DNA from: Enoplosus armatus | Taxonomy: Eukaryota > Chordata > Actinopteri > Centrarchiformes > Enoplosidae | Reading direction: 5' to 3' | DNA: 64,000 nt | Assembly (NCBI RefSeq): GCF_043641665.1 | Contig: NC_092199.1 | Coordinates: 18,308,070 to 18,372,069 of the forward strand | The notes under the pieces: generated by a model | Database searches by the model: none | What the model saw: the letters and a program-made list of their open reading frames with translations, nothing else | What the model was told of the DNA's origin: nothing | Shown: positions 46,805 to 57,101 of the stretch, in pieces | Numbering within the stretch: position 1 is the stretch's first letter | Layout of the letters: each line of letters opens with the position of its first letter | Translations under genes and position numbers: made by a program

Positions 46805-49800
46805 ATGGCAGGAAACATAAGCAGCACTGCGGCACCGATTACTAGTTCTCTATCTAAACTGCAGTCTTTAAATGGACTGTTTGCGATATATAAAAAAGAA
46901 GGGCCGACATCTGCCGACGTGTTAAATGCACTCAAAGAAGCTTTGCTCAAGGGTAATGCGGCAGGGGCCGGGATCAGGAAGTGGGTCCGTTGTCATTTGT
47001 TGGAGCTGACAGTGAAATGTTTTTGTGTCTCTCAGAAGCTGGAGTACAAAACCCCAACCCGCGAAAGAGGAAGAAGCAGAGCCTGAAGATGGGCCACGGA
47101 GGGACGCTGGACAGCGCTGCCAGTGGGGTGTTAGGTAAGCAGGTTGTCCCAGGTCCAGGTCCAGGTCCACGTGCGACTGTTGTCATTTCTTCCTTGACTG
47201 GGCTGTAGTGGAGCAGATATTAAAGGCCCCATATTCTGCTCATTTCAGCTCTATATTTTTTATTCTGGGGTTCCACTAGAGCAGCTTTGCATGATTCACA
47301 GTTCAAAAAGTCCTTATGTATCTTGTTCTGGCTCTTTCTGCAGCCCCTCAGTTGATTTGACTTGCTCAGACTGCTGAAGCCTCATATTCACTTTGGCTGA
47401 ACTTCAGAATACATTTTTTTTACACAGAATGAGGACTGTCACTTAATGAAATCGCTTTTGAAAGGGATCTCTGTGCAGCCGGTATGGACAGGAGGAATGA
47501 TAACAATGACCTTCCAACGTACAGATGGGCATGTAAAGCTTTAAGATAGACTTGAAAAAATGTGAACCTATGCTTTGAAAACAAAGGGTTTATAGCAGGG
47601 CAGTAGCCAGAATTCTAGAAAGATTGAAGTCACAAGTCCAAATACCCCCAAGTGCAAACACACAACCCCTTAAGAAATGCATGTCTAGACATCAAACTCT
47701 GCAATGTTTACTTACTTGATTTTGTAGTTATATTTTCTTGTCTGTTCTCTTTATTCTATATCTTCTGTCTACTTTGTCTCCCTGCATGAAGGTCTAAAAG
47801 CTGTTTATATTTATATATTTAAATTCATTTAACTTAAAGCTACAGTAGGCAATATTATTGAGTTATAATTTCATTTAGACCATTGCATGTTACTAACAAT
47901 ATTTAATTAAAGGACTCCATTTAAAAAAAAAAAAAAAAAAAAAATGACTGTCTATGAGCACCCGCCTCTTTGTATTTAGCCTGCTAGCTAACCCTGATTG
48001 GTTGTTTGATTCAGACCTGGTCCAGTTTTTTGACAGACTAATTACAAAGGGGCGGGTGCTCACAGACACCTTCTTTTTTTTTTTTAAAGGAGCCCTTCAA
48101 GCAAATATTGTTAGTGATGCAATGGTCAAAATTAGTCATTTCAATTGCCAGGGGCCACCACTGGCTAAGGCTGTAAAATGAGCAAAACCATCAGCATGTT
48201 GTTTGTCTGTGCAACGCGGTTTTTGTCGTCGGGTGTGCAGAATATTGCCACCTCTAGGGTATGCTAGCAGGACACTAGACTCTTAACTCGGTCTCTGTTT
48301 CTTGTCAGTTGTCGGGGTTGGGAACGGCACAAAGATGCTCAGTACAATGTTGGCCGGTTCTAAGGTGAGTTATGTAAACAAACACATATGATATGTACAA
48401 TGAAGCTGTAAAGAGCTAAATGAACAAAACTGTGACATTGTTCTGCTTACAAAGAATGCGTTTTTCATCGTGACAATTCTGTTAATTATAAAACGACAAC
48501 AAGACTTGTGAATTAGTTACGAACACGAGACGTGATGAAAGCTGGTGCAACAGTTGTTCTAGTTTACTACTGCCAGACGCTGCTGTGTCACTGTAGGACC
48601 TGTTGAGTAGCTCCTGTTAAAGTTTGGTGTTTAGAACGAGTATTTGTAGATCTCAACAGTTCCATATAAGTGGTCATTAATAAACAGAGACAGCAAAGTG
48701 ATGTGTACTGTTTGTTTGTCAGAAATATGTTGCTGTGGGGGAACTGGGGAAAGCGACGGACACCCTTGACGCCACCGGCAGTGTGATTCTGGAGAAAGGC
48801 TTTGGTAAATGTTGAAGTACAAATTGCACAATTTCATTTGAGCAGTTGATTTGATTCAACGGTCTAACCGTCTAATGTGTGCATGCCTCTCTTTCTGCAG
48901 TTTTTCTCTTATGTTACAGGATGTGTTTTTCCATGATTTTTCTTCTTTTTTTTTTCTGGCCCACAGAACACATAACCAGGTTGGACATTGAGGACAAGCT
49001 GAAAGCTTTCACTGGTAACATCATGCAAGTTCCTCCGCTGTGAGTAAAGCCTCCGATCTGAGACAACACTGCCACCACAATAACGTGTGTGTGTGTGTGT
49101 GTATGCGAAAGTAAACTGTTTAATAACTTGCGGATCATTTCTAAGTCAGCCCATCTGGTCTCCATTCATGCGCGCGCAATACAAATCTAGCTGGCGCAAA
49201 GCCATGAAATGTACTGTACATGTTCATGCTCCTCAGAGGACGGAGCCATTATGGACCCTCCCGTGTTTTTGTAATGCGCCACCCTCGGGACAAGTTGTCA
49301 GTTGTATAAAGAAAGCTGGAAGAAGCCTTTGGAGTCTGGTGATACCATAACCTGGGCCCCTATTTTCAGATGGTTAAAAGTGACTTATACTTAGCCATTC
49401 AGTTATAACTTCAATTGTAACTTCAGGTTTAACATAGATGGACAGAGATGGATGTTAAAAGGCATTTTTACACGGAGCACGTCACGAAGCCAGTTCAACA
49501 CACCCAGGATATCTTTCCGTTATCTGGCTTCACTAAGCCTAACAACCACGACCCCGCTAAGCGGCCACGCGACGGTTGTTATCAGCTCGGTAAATCAACC
49601 CAGGGTTTCTTCCAATCTAGCCACGAGCGCGTTCACATTTTTCACAGAAGAGCAAACTGTAGTATTAGACAAATATACGAAGAAGTTAAACACATCATCC
49701 ATAGTGTTGCCACATGCAGGAAGGACAGCAGGACAAAAAGAATCCCCACTGTGTGAACGCATAAGGCTTATAATATCACTGCCCCCATCATTAGGGCACG

Positions 49801-51537
49801 AGGAGAACTGACTATAATTACATTTGTGTATTCCCTGAAATGAATGTGTTGCTTAGATGTCTATTCTTAGGGCGTGTTTGACAGTTTCAGTCTTATTCTT
49901 TCAGCTGCAAGCCCCGGCGTGTCAAACGGACTTTGAATAAAAGATGAATATAAAAACAGAATTCAAGTTCACTTTCGTATCTTGTGAGAACAGCAAGTAC
50001 AAGGCTTTTCAGTGCTTCAGTCTAGCCTCTGCCGGAGGATGACATCAGTATACAGAAGCACAATGAAATGCACACAGGAGTCATTCAGACCAGAGTCCGT
50101 ATCTCGCATATAAAACACTGTCAGGGAAAGCCAAAGGGCTCCGCCGGTCTCTTAACAATCCGCCCTCCTTATAGACCCTCTCACAATCTGCACCAAGCTC
50201 CGCAGGATCTTCTGTGATTGGTGATGCCGTTTTCCAAGATAATTGATCGGGCGATAGGCGGTGCTATTATAGGAGTTGATACCGATCTACCCCGGTAAGA
50301 AGAGCACCACCGTCGTAAACCCTGTGTTAGCCCTGAAGTTGCCTCGCTAACCTCAAATCCTGCTTCTTAGTACGGGGCTCTGACGTCAGTGAGCCGGTTC
50401 AGATACGCCTTTTTGGAGATGAATTGTTGTTCATTGCTGCTGAAGATGTTCAAGATTTCACACAAATGAAATGTATTGTATTTGCAATCGAAACAGCAAA
50501 GGTAATTAGGGTTAGAGTAATCTAATGGTAGTGGTGGATTTTTGACTCCATCTAGTCTCTAACAATAGATAACTCATCAGTATGTTGCTGTTTTTCCCAT
50601 AATGGTGCAGTGGACCCTGCAGCCTCTAGAGGTCACTAGCAGGGCTTTAGACCGGTGTTGAACATGTGTCACTTCCCCTCCGTCCCCTGCCAGTGGTCAC
50701 GGCACTCCATCTGCGCAGCAACGGCCTGAAGTTGCAACATTTCACGTCGAGGGAAAAGGGGAACGCTTCTGCATTTATCCATCTTCAGTATGGTGTTATC
50801 TATTGATTTTTATTTGTATCTTTATTTTATTTATTTTTTTCCTCCAGCTACTCGGCACTGAAAAAAGACGGCCAGCGTCTGTCTGTCCTGCTGAAGAAAG
50901 GTCACAAGGTCGAGGCCAAACCAGCCAGACCAGTCACTGTGTACAACCTGACCCTGCAAGAGTTCAAGCCTCCCCTCTTCACTCTGGGTTAGCTCACACT
51001 GCACGATGCAGTATTTCTTTCTTCCTCTATGTGTAATGCTGCCTTCTGACTTTCTGGTATTTAAAATAGCCCTTTGGACGTTACTTCCTGTTGTTTCCAT
51101 TTTTACTTCCATGTTAACTTACACATTCGAACGGTTTTATTTCTGCAACAGATATTGAGTGCGGTGGTGGATTTTATGTCAGAAGCTTGGTGGATGACCT
51201 GGGAAAAGGTGAGATTTTAAATTCACTCTATTTCACAATGTCTTCATGTTGGCATGTTTATGGAAAAGTCAATAAACGTAGCGATCAGACATCAACCCGA
51301 CTGACGCGTAACTCTGAGGGTAACCGGTGCCTGTGTGCTGCAGCTCTGTCGACGTGCGCTCATGTCAAGGAACTGATCCGGACCAAGCAGGGCCAGTTCA
51401 CCCTGGAGGAGCATGCCTTACACGAGGAGCAGTGGACCCTGGAGCGCGTCCTGCTCTCTCTGCAGCCCTGCTCAGAGTCGGAGCAGGGTGCGGAGCGCAC
51501 GAAGCCACCAGAAGCCAAGGACCCAAAGGGAAAGTGA
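46805..51537 (+). CDS. trub1: TruB-family tRNA/mRNA pseudouridine-55 synthase 1
   Basis: Isomerises uridine to pseudouridine, at position 55 of tRNAs and at structurally similar mRNA sites; human TRUB1 also promotes let-7 maturation. Exons: 46805-46952, 47036-47134, 48309-48364, 48723-48804, 48967-49039, 50848-50987, 51152-51208, 51344-51537, giving 282 residues. Motifs in order: [13 protein letters not shown] (N-terminal TruB motif), [14 protein letters not shown] with catalytic Asp at residue 75, [31 protein letters not shown], and [15 protein letters not shown]. Human TRUB1 (349 residues) has longer N- and C-terminal extensions. Eight exons match the human gene structure. Confidence 0.95.
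47220..47400. mobile_element. TTAA MITE (family 2), 5'-end copy in trub1 intron 2
   Basis: TTAA (47220-47223) followed by AGGCCCCATATTCTGCTCA and GCAGCTTTGCATGATTCACA, nearly identical to the element at 15508-15912. The right inverted end was not found, so this copy is probably truncated or diverged and its right boundary is approximate. Confidence 0.55.
47834..48146. mobile_element. TTAA MITE (family 1), right-truncated copy in trub1 intron 2
   Basis: TTAA (47834-47837) followed by AGCTACAGTAGGCAATATTA and the family interior (CCCTGATTGGTTGTTTGATT, GGGGCGGGTGCTCACAGACA). The right inverted end is missing. A GTCTATGAGCACCCGCC block in the left half pairs with the GGGCGGGTGCTCACAGAC block in the right half, so the interior can fold back. 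Confidence 0.65.
49354..49830 (+). mobile_element. Possible PIF/Harbinger remnant with Myb/SANT-like ORF debris (trub1 intron 5)
   Basis: One frame reads [17 protein letters not shown], and an adjoining frame continues [12 protein letters not shown] (about 49635-49710). The FTEEQ...YEEVKHII pattern is reminiscent of the Myb/SANT-like DNA-binding protein that accompanies Harbinger transposases. GGGCCCCTATTTTCAGATGG at 49354 could be a terminal repeat. The reading frame is broken. Family assignment is tentative. Confidence 0.4.
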
Positions 51538-52297
51538 AAAGCGGGGGATTTGCCGTCCGCTTCATGGTTAGTCACGGGGATACCCGCTCGGCTTTCCCAG
51601 TGAAGAGAACGTGTCCTGTCTGAACACGCCCGGTTCCCCAGTTTCTCCTGGATGTTTTAAGGTGCGTCGTTGAGCAAATGGAAGTGGGACAAACTGAGAC
51701 AAATGTCACAACCACTGTTGTTCTGGAACTCAACGGGCCAGTGTGATTTACCCTACACCAGACTCATGATTTCCAGTCCGCATTCCAGGGAGTTTCTGTC
51801 TCGTCTCGGTCTCATCTGCTATTTTAAGTTTTAGTTAAATTGGTACGTAATGCTGTATTTGGAAATGACGGCTCGTCTCAACCCCAGCCTGTTGTCTTCA
51901 CCTGTTCTTATCCCACCTGGTACTGTGGAGCCACTATATGAAAATGAGAAATGTTATACTGTGTTAGGGAAGGTTGCTTGATAATGCACACCGCAATTTT
52001 CATTTCTTTGAGACTTCGAAGTCGCGACACGAAACAGACTTGCAGTGTAAACAAACATTTGAGAGAGAATCTTTGTGGGGAATCTTTGAAGAGTATTGTG
52101 ATAGCATTTTGCCAGCTGTATGGTCTTGATCTGGGCATCATCTTCTGAGGTGGTCCTGTATGAAACACTTAGCAGTTACACCTTCTGTAAGCTGAACTGG
52201 CAAATACATTTGCAAAGCAGGTAAAAACAAAATTCCCGGAGACGTATTTGTGGAACTGCCCTGCTGGTTGCTCTAAACAAAGACAGTTGACATGCAT

Positions 52298-52303
52298 AAT
52301 AAA
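52298..52303 (+). terminator. trub1: Polyadenylation signal of trub1
   Basis: AATAAA in GCATAATAAAAGC, 761 bases past the trub1 stop and followed within about 40 bases by a GTGTGTGTTTTTTTTT downstream element. Confidence 0.6.
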
Positions 52304-53009
52304 AGCAATTTCTGTTCTTCCAGTACACAGTGTGTGTGTTTTTTTTTTTATTCTCACACATCTGCATCAGCAGTGGTGTGTGTGTGTATATATACTGCAT
52401 GTTTAATTTACATCGTTCTGCGCTTTCGGATTAAATTAACATTGAAGGGAAACAAAAGAAAAAACATGTTTCTTTGTTAAATACAACAATATTTCTGACA
52501 TTGTTCACAAGAGTGGCTGCTGGTCATGACAGAACTATTTCTTTACTAGATATTCATTGTTGTTGTTTTTTTCCCTGCTCATTACTATGCATACAAAGGT
52601 GTAATGTATAAAAGTTACCACGGCAGCTGTGATCGCAGCCTGGTGAAGGCGAACAGAGTTTCTAGAGTCTTGTTTCATATTTCTTGGTTGTTTTTCTTTT
52701 ACTGTCCTTTGTTTCTTTTTTTTTTTTCCTACTTTTTAGCAAAAGTTTGAAATGACAAAACTAACTTCACTGCCTTACATTTATAATCAAGTATAGGACA
52801 GAAAATCGCAGAGCATACATTGTGGTTTTTAAATTAGTTCATCATTTTAAGTCACTTAGGATCTCAAGATTATTTTTTGTATCTCACCTCAGTAAGTTTT
52901 CTGACAGGTTTGAACTCTCTATCTAAAGAAATGATGACCAAACTGTCTCATATGTTTGAGTCCCTAAATATATTTACATTTTTCAAAATCTTGACTTGTC
53001 ATCTCATCT

Positions 53010-53475
53010 CAACCTGGGGGTCCCGACCACCCATCGGGGGTCGCCAAAGCCACATATAAATAAAATATATACATGCATTTAATTAATATCTTTGTTTATT
53101 TATGATAAAGCCAAACTGGTTTTACTATTAAAATGTATGTATGATAGTGAAATTAAAAGAAAATCATAATACAGGCATAGAATTGTGTTCCTAAAAATAT
53201 AGAGACATTGTAATATCCACAGGAAACAGTCTACAGAATTTTACAAGTTGCTGGTTTTACACAAACCTCCTGCAGGTATTAAGTTCACTATTTAGGTTAA
53301 TTGTACAGTTAATTGTTCTGCACTGTTATTGTTTTTTTTATGCAATGAATATAATGAACTATACGTAAAGATATTTCATTGGCTAATTTTCCCCCTTTTT
53401 TGTAATTGTATGTGGTTGGGGGGCCATCAGTGTATATACAAAGGTGAAACAGGGGTGCCTTTAAGAAAAGTCACA
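53010..53475 (-). mobile_element. hAT-like MITE, reverse copy of the 14231 element
   Basis: Reads as the reverse complement of 14231-14635: CGGGGGTCGCC at the left, ATATCCACAGGAAA, GCTGGTTTTAC, CCTGCAGGT, TGTATGTGGTTGGGGGG and CAGTGTATATACAAAGGTG. The terminal CAGTGGTTCCC ends are degraded, so no target duplication can be read. Confidence 0.65.
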
Positions 53476-53650
53476 GGTGTTTTCAGTGACTCATGCCAAT
53501 TACACCTGTAGCTCGGTGGAGCTCTGTTGGTAGTTTATGTCACCAAACTCCATGAACTAACAGTGATGACGGTGTTAATTGTCCTGCAGGCGCAACAAAG
53601 CTTAAAAGCAGAATATGGGAGCTGTCAATCCAATCAAGCACAGCGCGCAC

Positions 53651-53752
53651 ACGCCCACACGGTGTAAGAGGTCCAATCAGCAACCGGTGTGCACGCACAC
53701 GTCCACGCCCACACGGTGTAAGAGGTCCAATCAGCAACCGGTGTGCACGCAT
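53651..53752 (+). repeat. 54-bp tandem duplication (1.9 copies)
   Basis: ACGCCCACACGGTGTAAGAG begins at 53651 and again at 53705. Each unit carries GTCCAATCAGCAACCGGTGT, containing a CCAAT box. The two copies are essentially identical, so the duplication is recent or conserved by conversion. Confidence 0.85.
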
Positions 53753-54589
53753 GTCTTTCTTGTCCAGGTGCTGAATCTGCTTAAAATCCTCCCATTAAAA
53801 AAGTAGTGCAGACGTCATGATTACGTCACGGTGTTAGCTGCAGGCCAACACGACCCCCCCCCCCCCCCCCAAAATATCATTTTGCTGTGTAGCTGGGTGC
53901 CAGAATCGAAAAGGCTCCTAATTAAAATGTTATCACATGCGAGCTGCCGCTGCCAGTCAACAAAATCAAAGATTTAACTATAGTTAAACGCGATAAGACG
54001 AGAAAAAAAAAATTCTACTAACAATGTTTGTAGCTCACACTTCATCTGACGCAAGGCTAAATAAAGTGTTGTCTCTTGTAGCTATGGACAACGTTATGTG
54101 TCTACAGGTTCGTCATGCCCACCTTTTAGCACATAAGCTAACTTTTGTTACGACACTCATTTAAAGTCTTGTCGGCCTACATGACCGTTCGTAGTTAGAG
54201 GAAAGTAAAGAGTTATACGCCCTCAGTTTATTTTTACTGTACACGCCTGGTTTCTCTATCAGGTAGGTGTACCGCTAAATGTGCGGCCATTCCACCGGGG
54301 GTAATCCTGTCACACCGTCCACCCACTGAGGGGGCGTGTACGGGTTCGCCAGTCAGGCCCCATGTTAACTTTAACCGAGTGAGTGACCGTACATATTCAG
54401 AGAAACTATTATTTTCTTCAGCCACCGTTACAAAGCAAGCCAACAAAACTTGCTAGCTAGCGTTAGCTAACGTGTTCCAAGGAGAATTATTCTGCCTCCT
54501 CCTAAGTTCCGCCCACTAAAAGACGTAAGTCATAATATTTACTAACAGTAAACATTGTGTCGCCCCCCCCCCCCCCCCCCCCCCCAGTG

Positions 54590-54812
54590 GTGCCATGAAT
54601 AAACGGATAAGCCTTGTTAATGGTAACATGTATGGCGCCTCCGCCGAGAAGTTATCAATCGTGTTTTGGACAGCAGCCTGACGCCGCGGGAAAGCTGGTC
54701 GGATCAATGAGCTGCAATCATTGTCTCAGTCCAAATATTAGCCGCTGGGCCATTTCTTTCATGTCTTCAAGGCTGCTCATGTCCCTGTTTGCTCTCCGAG
54801 TCCACTTTATCT
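54590..54812. promoter_or_regulatory. Candidate conserved non-coding block upstream of hhex
   Basis: This 220-bp stretch lacks simple repeats and transposon wording and carries homeodomain/HNF1-like half sites (GTTAATGGTAAC at about 54618, ATCAATCG at about 54654) and CCAAT/ATTG words, unlike the surrounding low-complexity DNA. No conservation test could be made. Confidence 0.3.
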
Positions 54813-55065
54813 AAATTACAGCCGTTAGAAAGTTGGCAGTGAAGCGGCGAGCGCGCGCTTTAAAGACGGTCATCAGAGAAACAATCGAACCATCAGCGCG
54901 CGCGCGCGAGTGTTTATCAGCGCGAGGCTTCCTCCCAGACGCTGCAGCGTGACCTGCGCAGCACATCGCTGATGAAGTCACCCGGTGATAACAACACGAC
55001 GGCCGCAATAACGCCGCGCAGCCCGGAGCCCAGCTCAGTCTGTCCGCGGCGTAACTCTGAAACAG
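54813..55065. promoter_or_regulatory. CpG-rich segment upstream of hhex
   Basis: A local cluster of CG dinucleotides (GAGCGCGCGC, a CGCGCGCGCGCG run at 54897-54909, GACGGCCGCAATAACGCCGC) stands out from AT-rich neighbours, about 2.1 kb before the hhex ATG. It could be a distal promoter or enhancer. No coding frame was recognised in it. Confidence 0.4.
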
Positions 55066-55104
55066 AGAAGTGATCGGTTATTGTTTAACACTTTGCGGAA
55101 ACGC

Positions 55105-55106
<2 letters not shown>

Positions 55107-55137
<31 letters not shown>
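55107..55137. repeat. (GT)n microsatellite
   Basis: About 15 GT units at the edge of the CpG-rich block upstream of hhex. Confidence 0.9.
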
Positions 55138-55139
<2 letters not shown>

Positions 55140-56700
55140 GCAAACGTGCACTTTAGAGAGCCATTAAAGCGATTTGCACTTACAGTCCTTATCATAAGTA
55201 TATCACCTCCACCGCGCCGATAGGAGAGGATTTCACAGGAAAGCCTCCAGAACGTTCAAACTGTGAGTTAATCACACTCGCCGCTCAGTTGCGCCGTTCG
55301 GGATGTTTATTGCGGTGCACTGTAACGCATTGCTAGAAGATAACACTCACAGCTGTCTGATTAGTCCAGGGACTGCGCGTAAAACCGGGGCCATCGCTTT
55401 GACACTGAGGTCATGTTACATTTGATGACAGGTATATGGGCCAACAACATTTTTTTTTTACTCAGATTTACTCCATTTATTCAGTTTAGGGAAACGAAAA
55501 GACAGGAAACAGTCTCACTATAACTAATATAAAGGTTCAGAAAGGAACGACCCTTGAAGTGGACACTGATCATAAAGACATGTCTTTATTTTGGTTTTAA
55601 ACAATAAAAAGGAGCCACTTCATATGGATAGACAAAAGGTCGAATATAGCATGTGTGCACGCTTAATGTCAGGGAAGAAGGAGCGTGACAGTATAGGAGG
55701 AATATAGGGGGGGGGGGGGCTGAGCAAGAGCCATTATTGATTAAAAATCCAAATGGCTCAGTCAAAAGCGCAGATGTCCTGATCATGTTTTGTTTTTTTT
55801 TGTCTGTTTTTATTCTGATCCTTTGATATTGAGTTTTCCGCTGATCCAGAGTCCGATGCAGAAGTGTATCTTTCTCTGTTAGTGCAGTTACACCTGCACG
55901 GCGCAGGCGTTCTACATCCTACCACCAGTAATGCAACATGTCAATATGTTTGACAGCAGCAGTTATTCTTTAATGATTTAAAAAAAAAATAATAATAATA
56001 ATATTTAGTAAATTATGGGAGAAAGATGCATCAGTAATAATAATCCAATAATATATACCACTGAAAGTATAGCCATTCTACCTAACAGGGGTTAAATATA
56101 TCTCGCTGATAATTAGGTCAGATTTTAAAAATGCAGGATTGCTTACTTGCAATACGTGTTTTTTTTGTGTTCCAGTGCTGCTTTTGCTGAAGTGAAGGAT
56201 TTGAATACTTCCACCACTGATCGTTACAGAATCACAGTAGTCTAGTCCAAGTATTTTCGGTTGCGGATCTACTTTAAATCAGTCAAAACAACAATGAAAA
56301 CCAAGCAGGAGTTACAGGAGATACTTCATTTTAATCTTTTCCTCATCTCTTGTTGTTTGTTTGATTGTTTTTTTTTTCTCATCTCATATTTTTCATTTCA
56401 TTCGCAACTCTTTCTTTTTTTCTCTGATTTGTTTTTCAGTGAATATGTGTACAGAGCCTGTACTGCTTTCCAAAACGTACGATCAGTTGCAATAACAAAG
56501 GTCGCAGACAGTATGAGGTGGTGCTATTATTCTGATAAAGAACGACTTTTTCTTCTCTTTTTTTTCTCTTTTTTTTTTTTTGGAGGGGGCTTTAAAAACA
56601 CGAGCCTGCACTATCAGTGCCATCGTTATATTAGGCAGATTTCGGTGCGGTAGTTACCAGGTGGTTGGCTGCAGTGATCTGATTCCCCTGAAATACATAT
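55140..56700. other. AT-rich intergenic DNA upstream of hhex
   Basis: Low-complexity A/T-rich sequence with (AAT)n, poly-T and one poly-G run near 55709. No exon, transposon protein or convincing element recognised. Confidence 0.5.
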
Positions 56701-56738
56701 ATCTCTCCCCTCCTGCCGTCTGATCGCGGTGTGGCTCG

Positions 56739-57101
56739 ATTGGAGCGGCGGGTAAGCCAATCAGAAACGGCCGCTGGCCACCTGCAGGAAGTTGGCAGTC
56801 CACTTATCTCCTCCCTCCTCCGCCTGCAGCCAGATAACAGCCCCAACAGTTAGATCAAGTGCCAGCAGCTAGTCCGCCACCGCAACCTGATGGACACCAA
56901 AACACTCTAACGGTCTCCGGCGTGTCTCTGCTAAGTCGGTGGACTCACGTTCGCGCAGAAAGTTGCGGTAGATCTTTCGGTAGTATGTGAAGAAGTTCTT
57001 CTGAGGACACTGTCGATAAAGAGGAAGGCTGTAGGGAGAGAAAGGAGGGACGCAGCCTTCCGTTAACTCAGCTCCAGCGCTCGGCGGCGACGAAAGGCAC
57101 C
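56739..57101 (+). promoter_or_regulatory. hhex: Proximal promoter and 5' leader of hhex
   Basis: Two CCAAT boxes in opposite orientation (ATTGG 56739-56743, CCAAT 56757-56761) lie about 340 bases before the ATG. Two GATA sites follow (TTATCT 56804-56809, AGATAA 56832-56837). No clear TATA box seen. GATA factors act upstream of Hhex in blood and endothelium, so the sites are plausible, but function is inferred from motifs. The transcription start is not determinable here. Confidence 0.5.
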
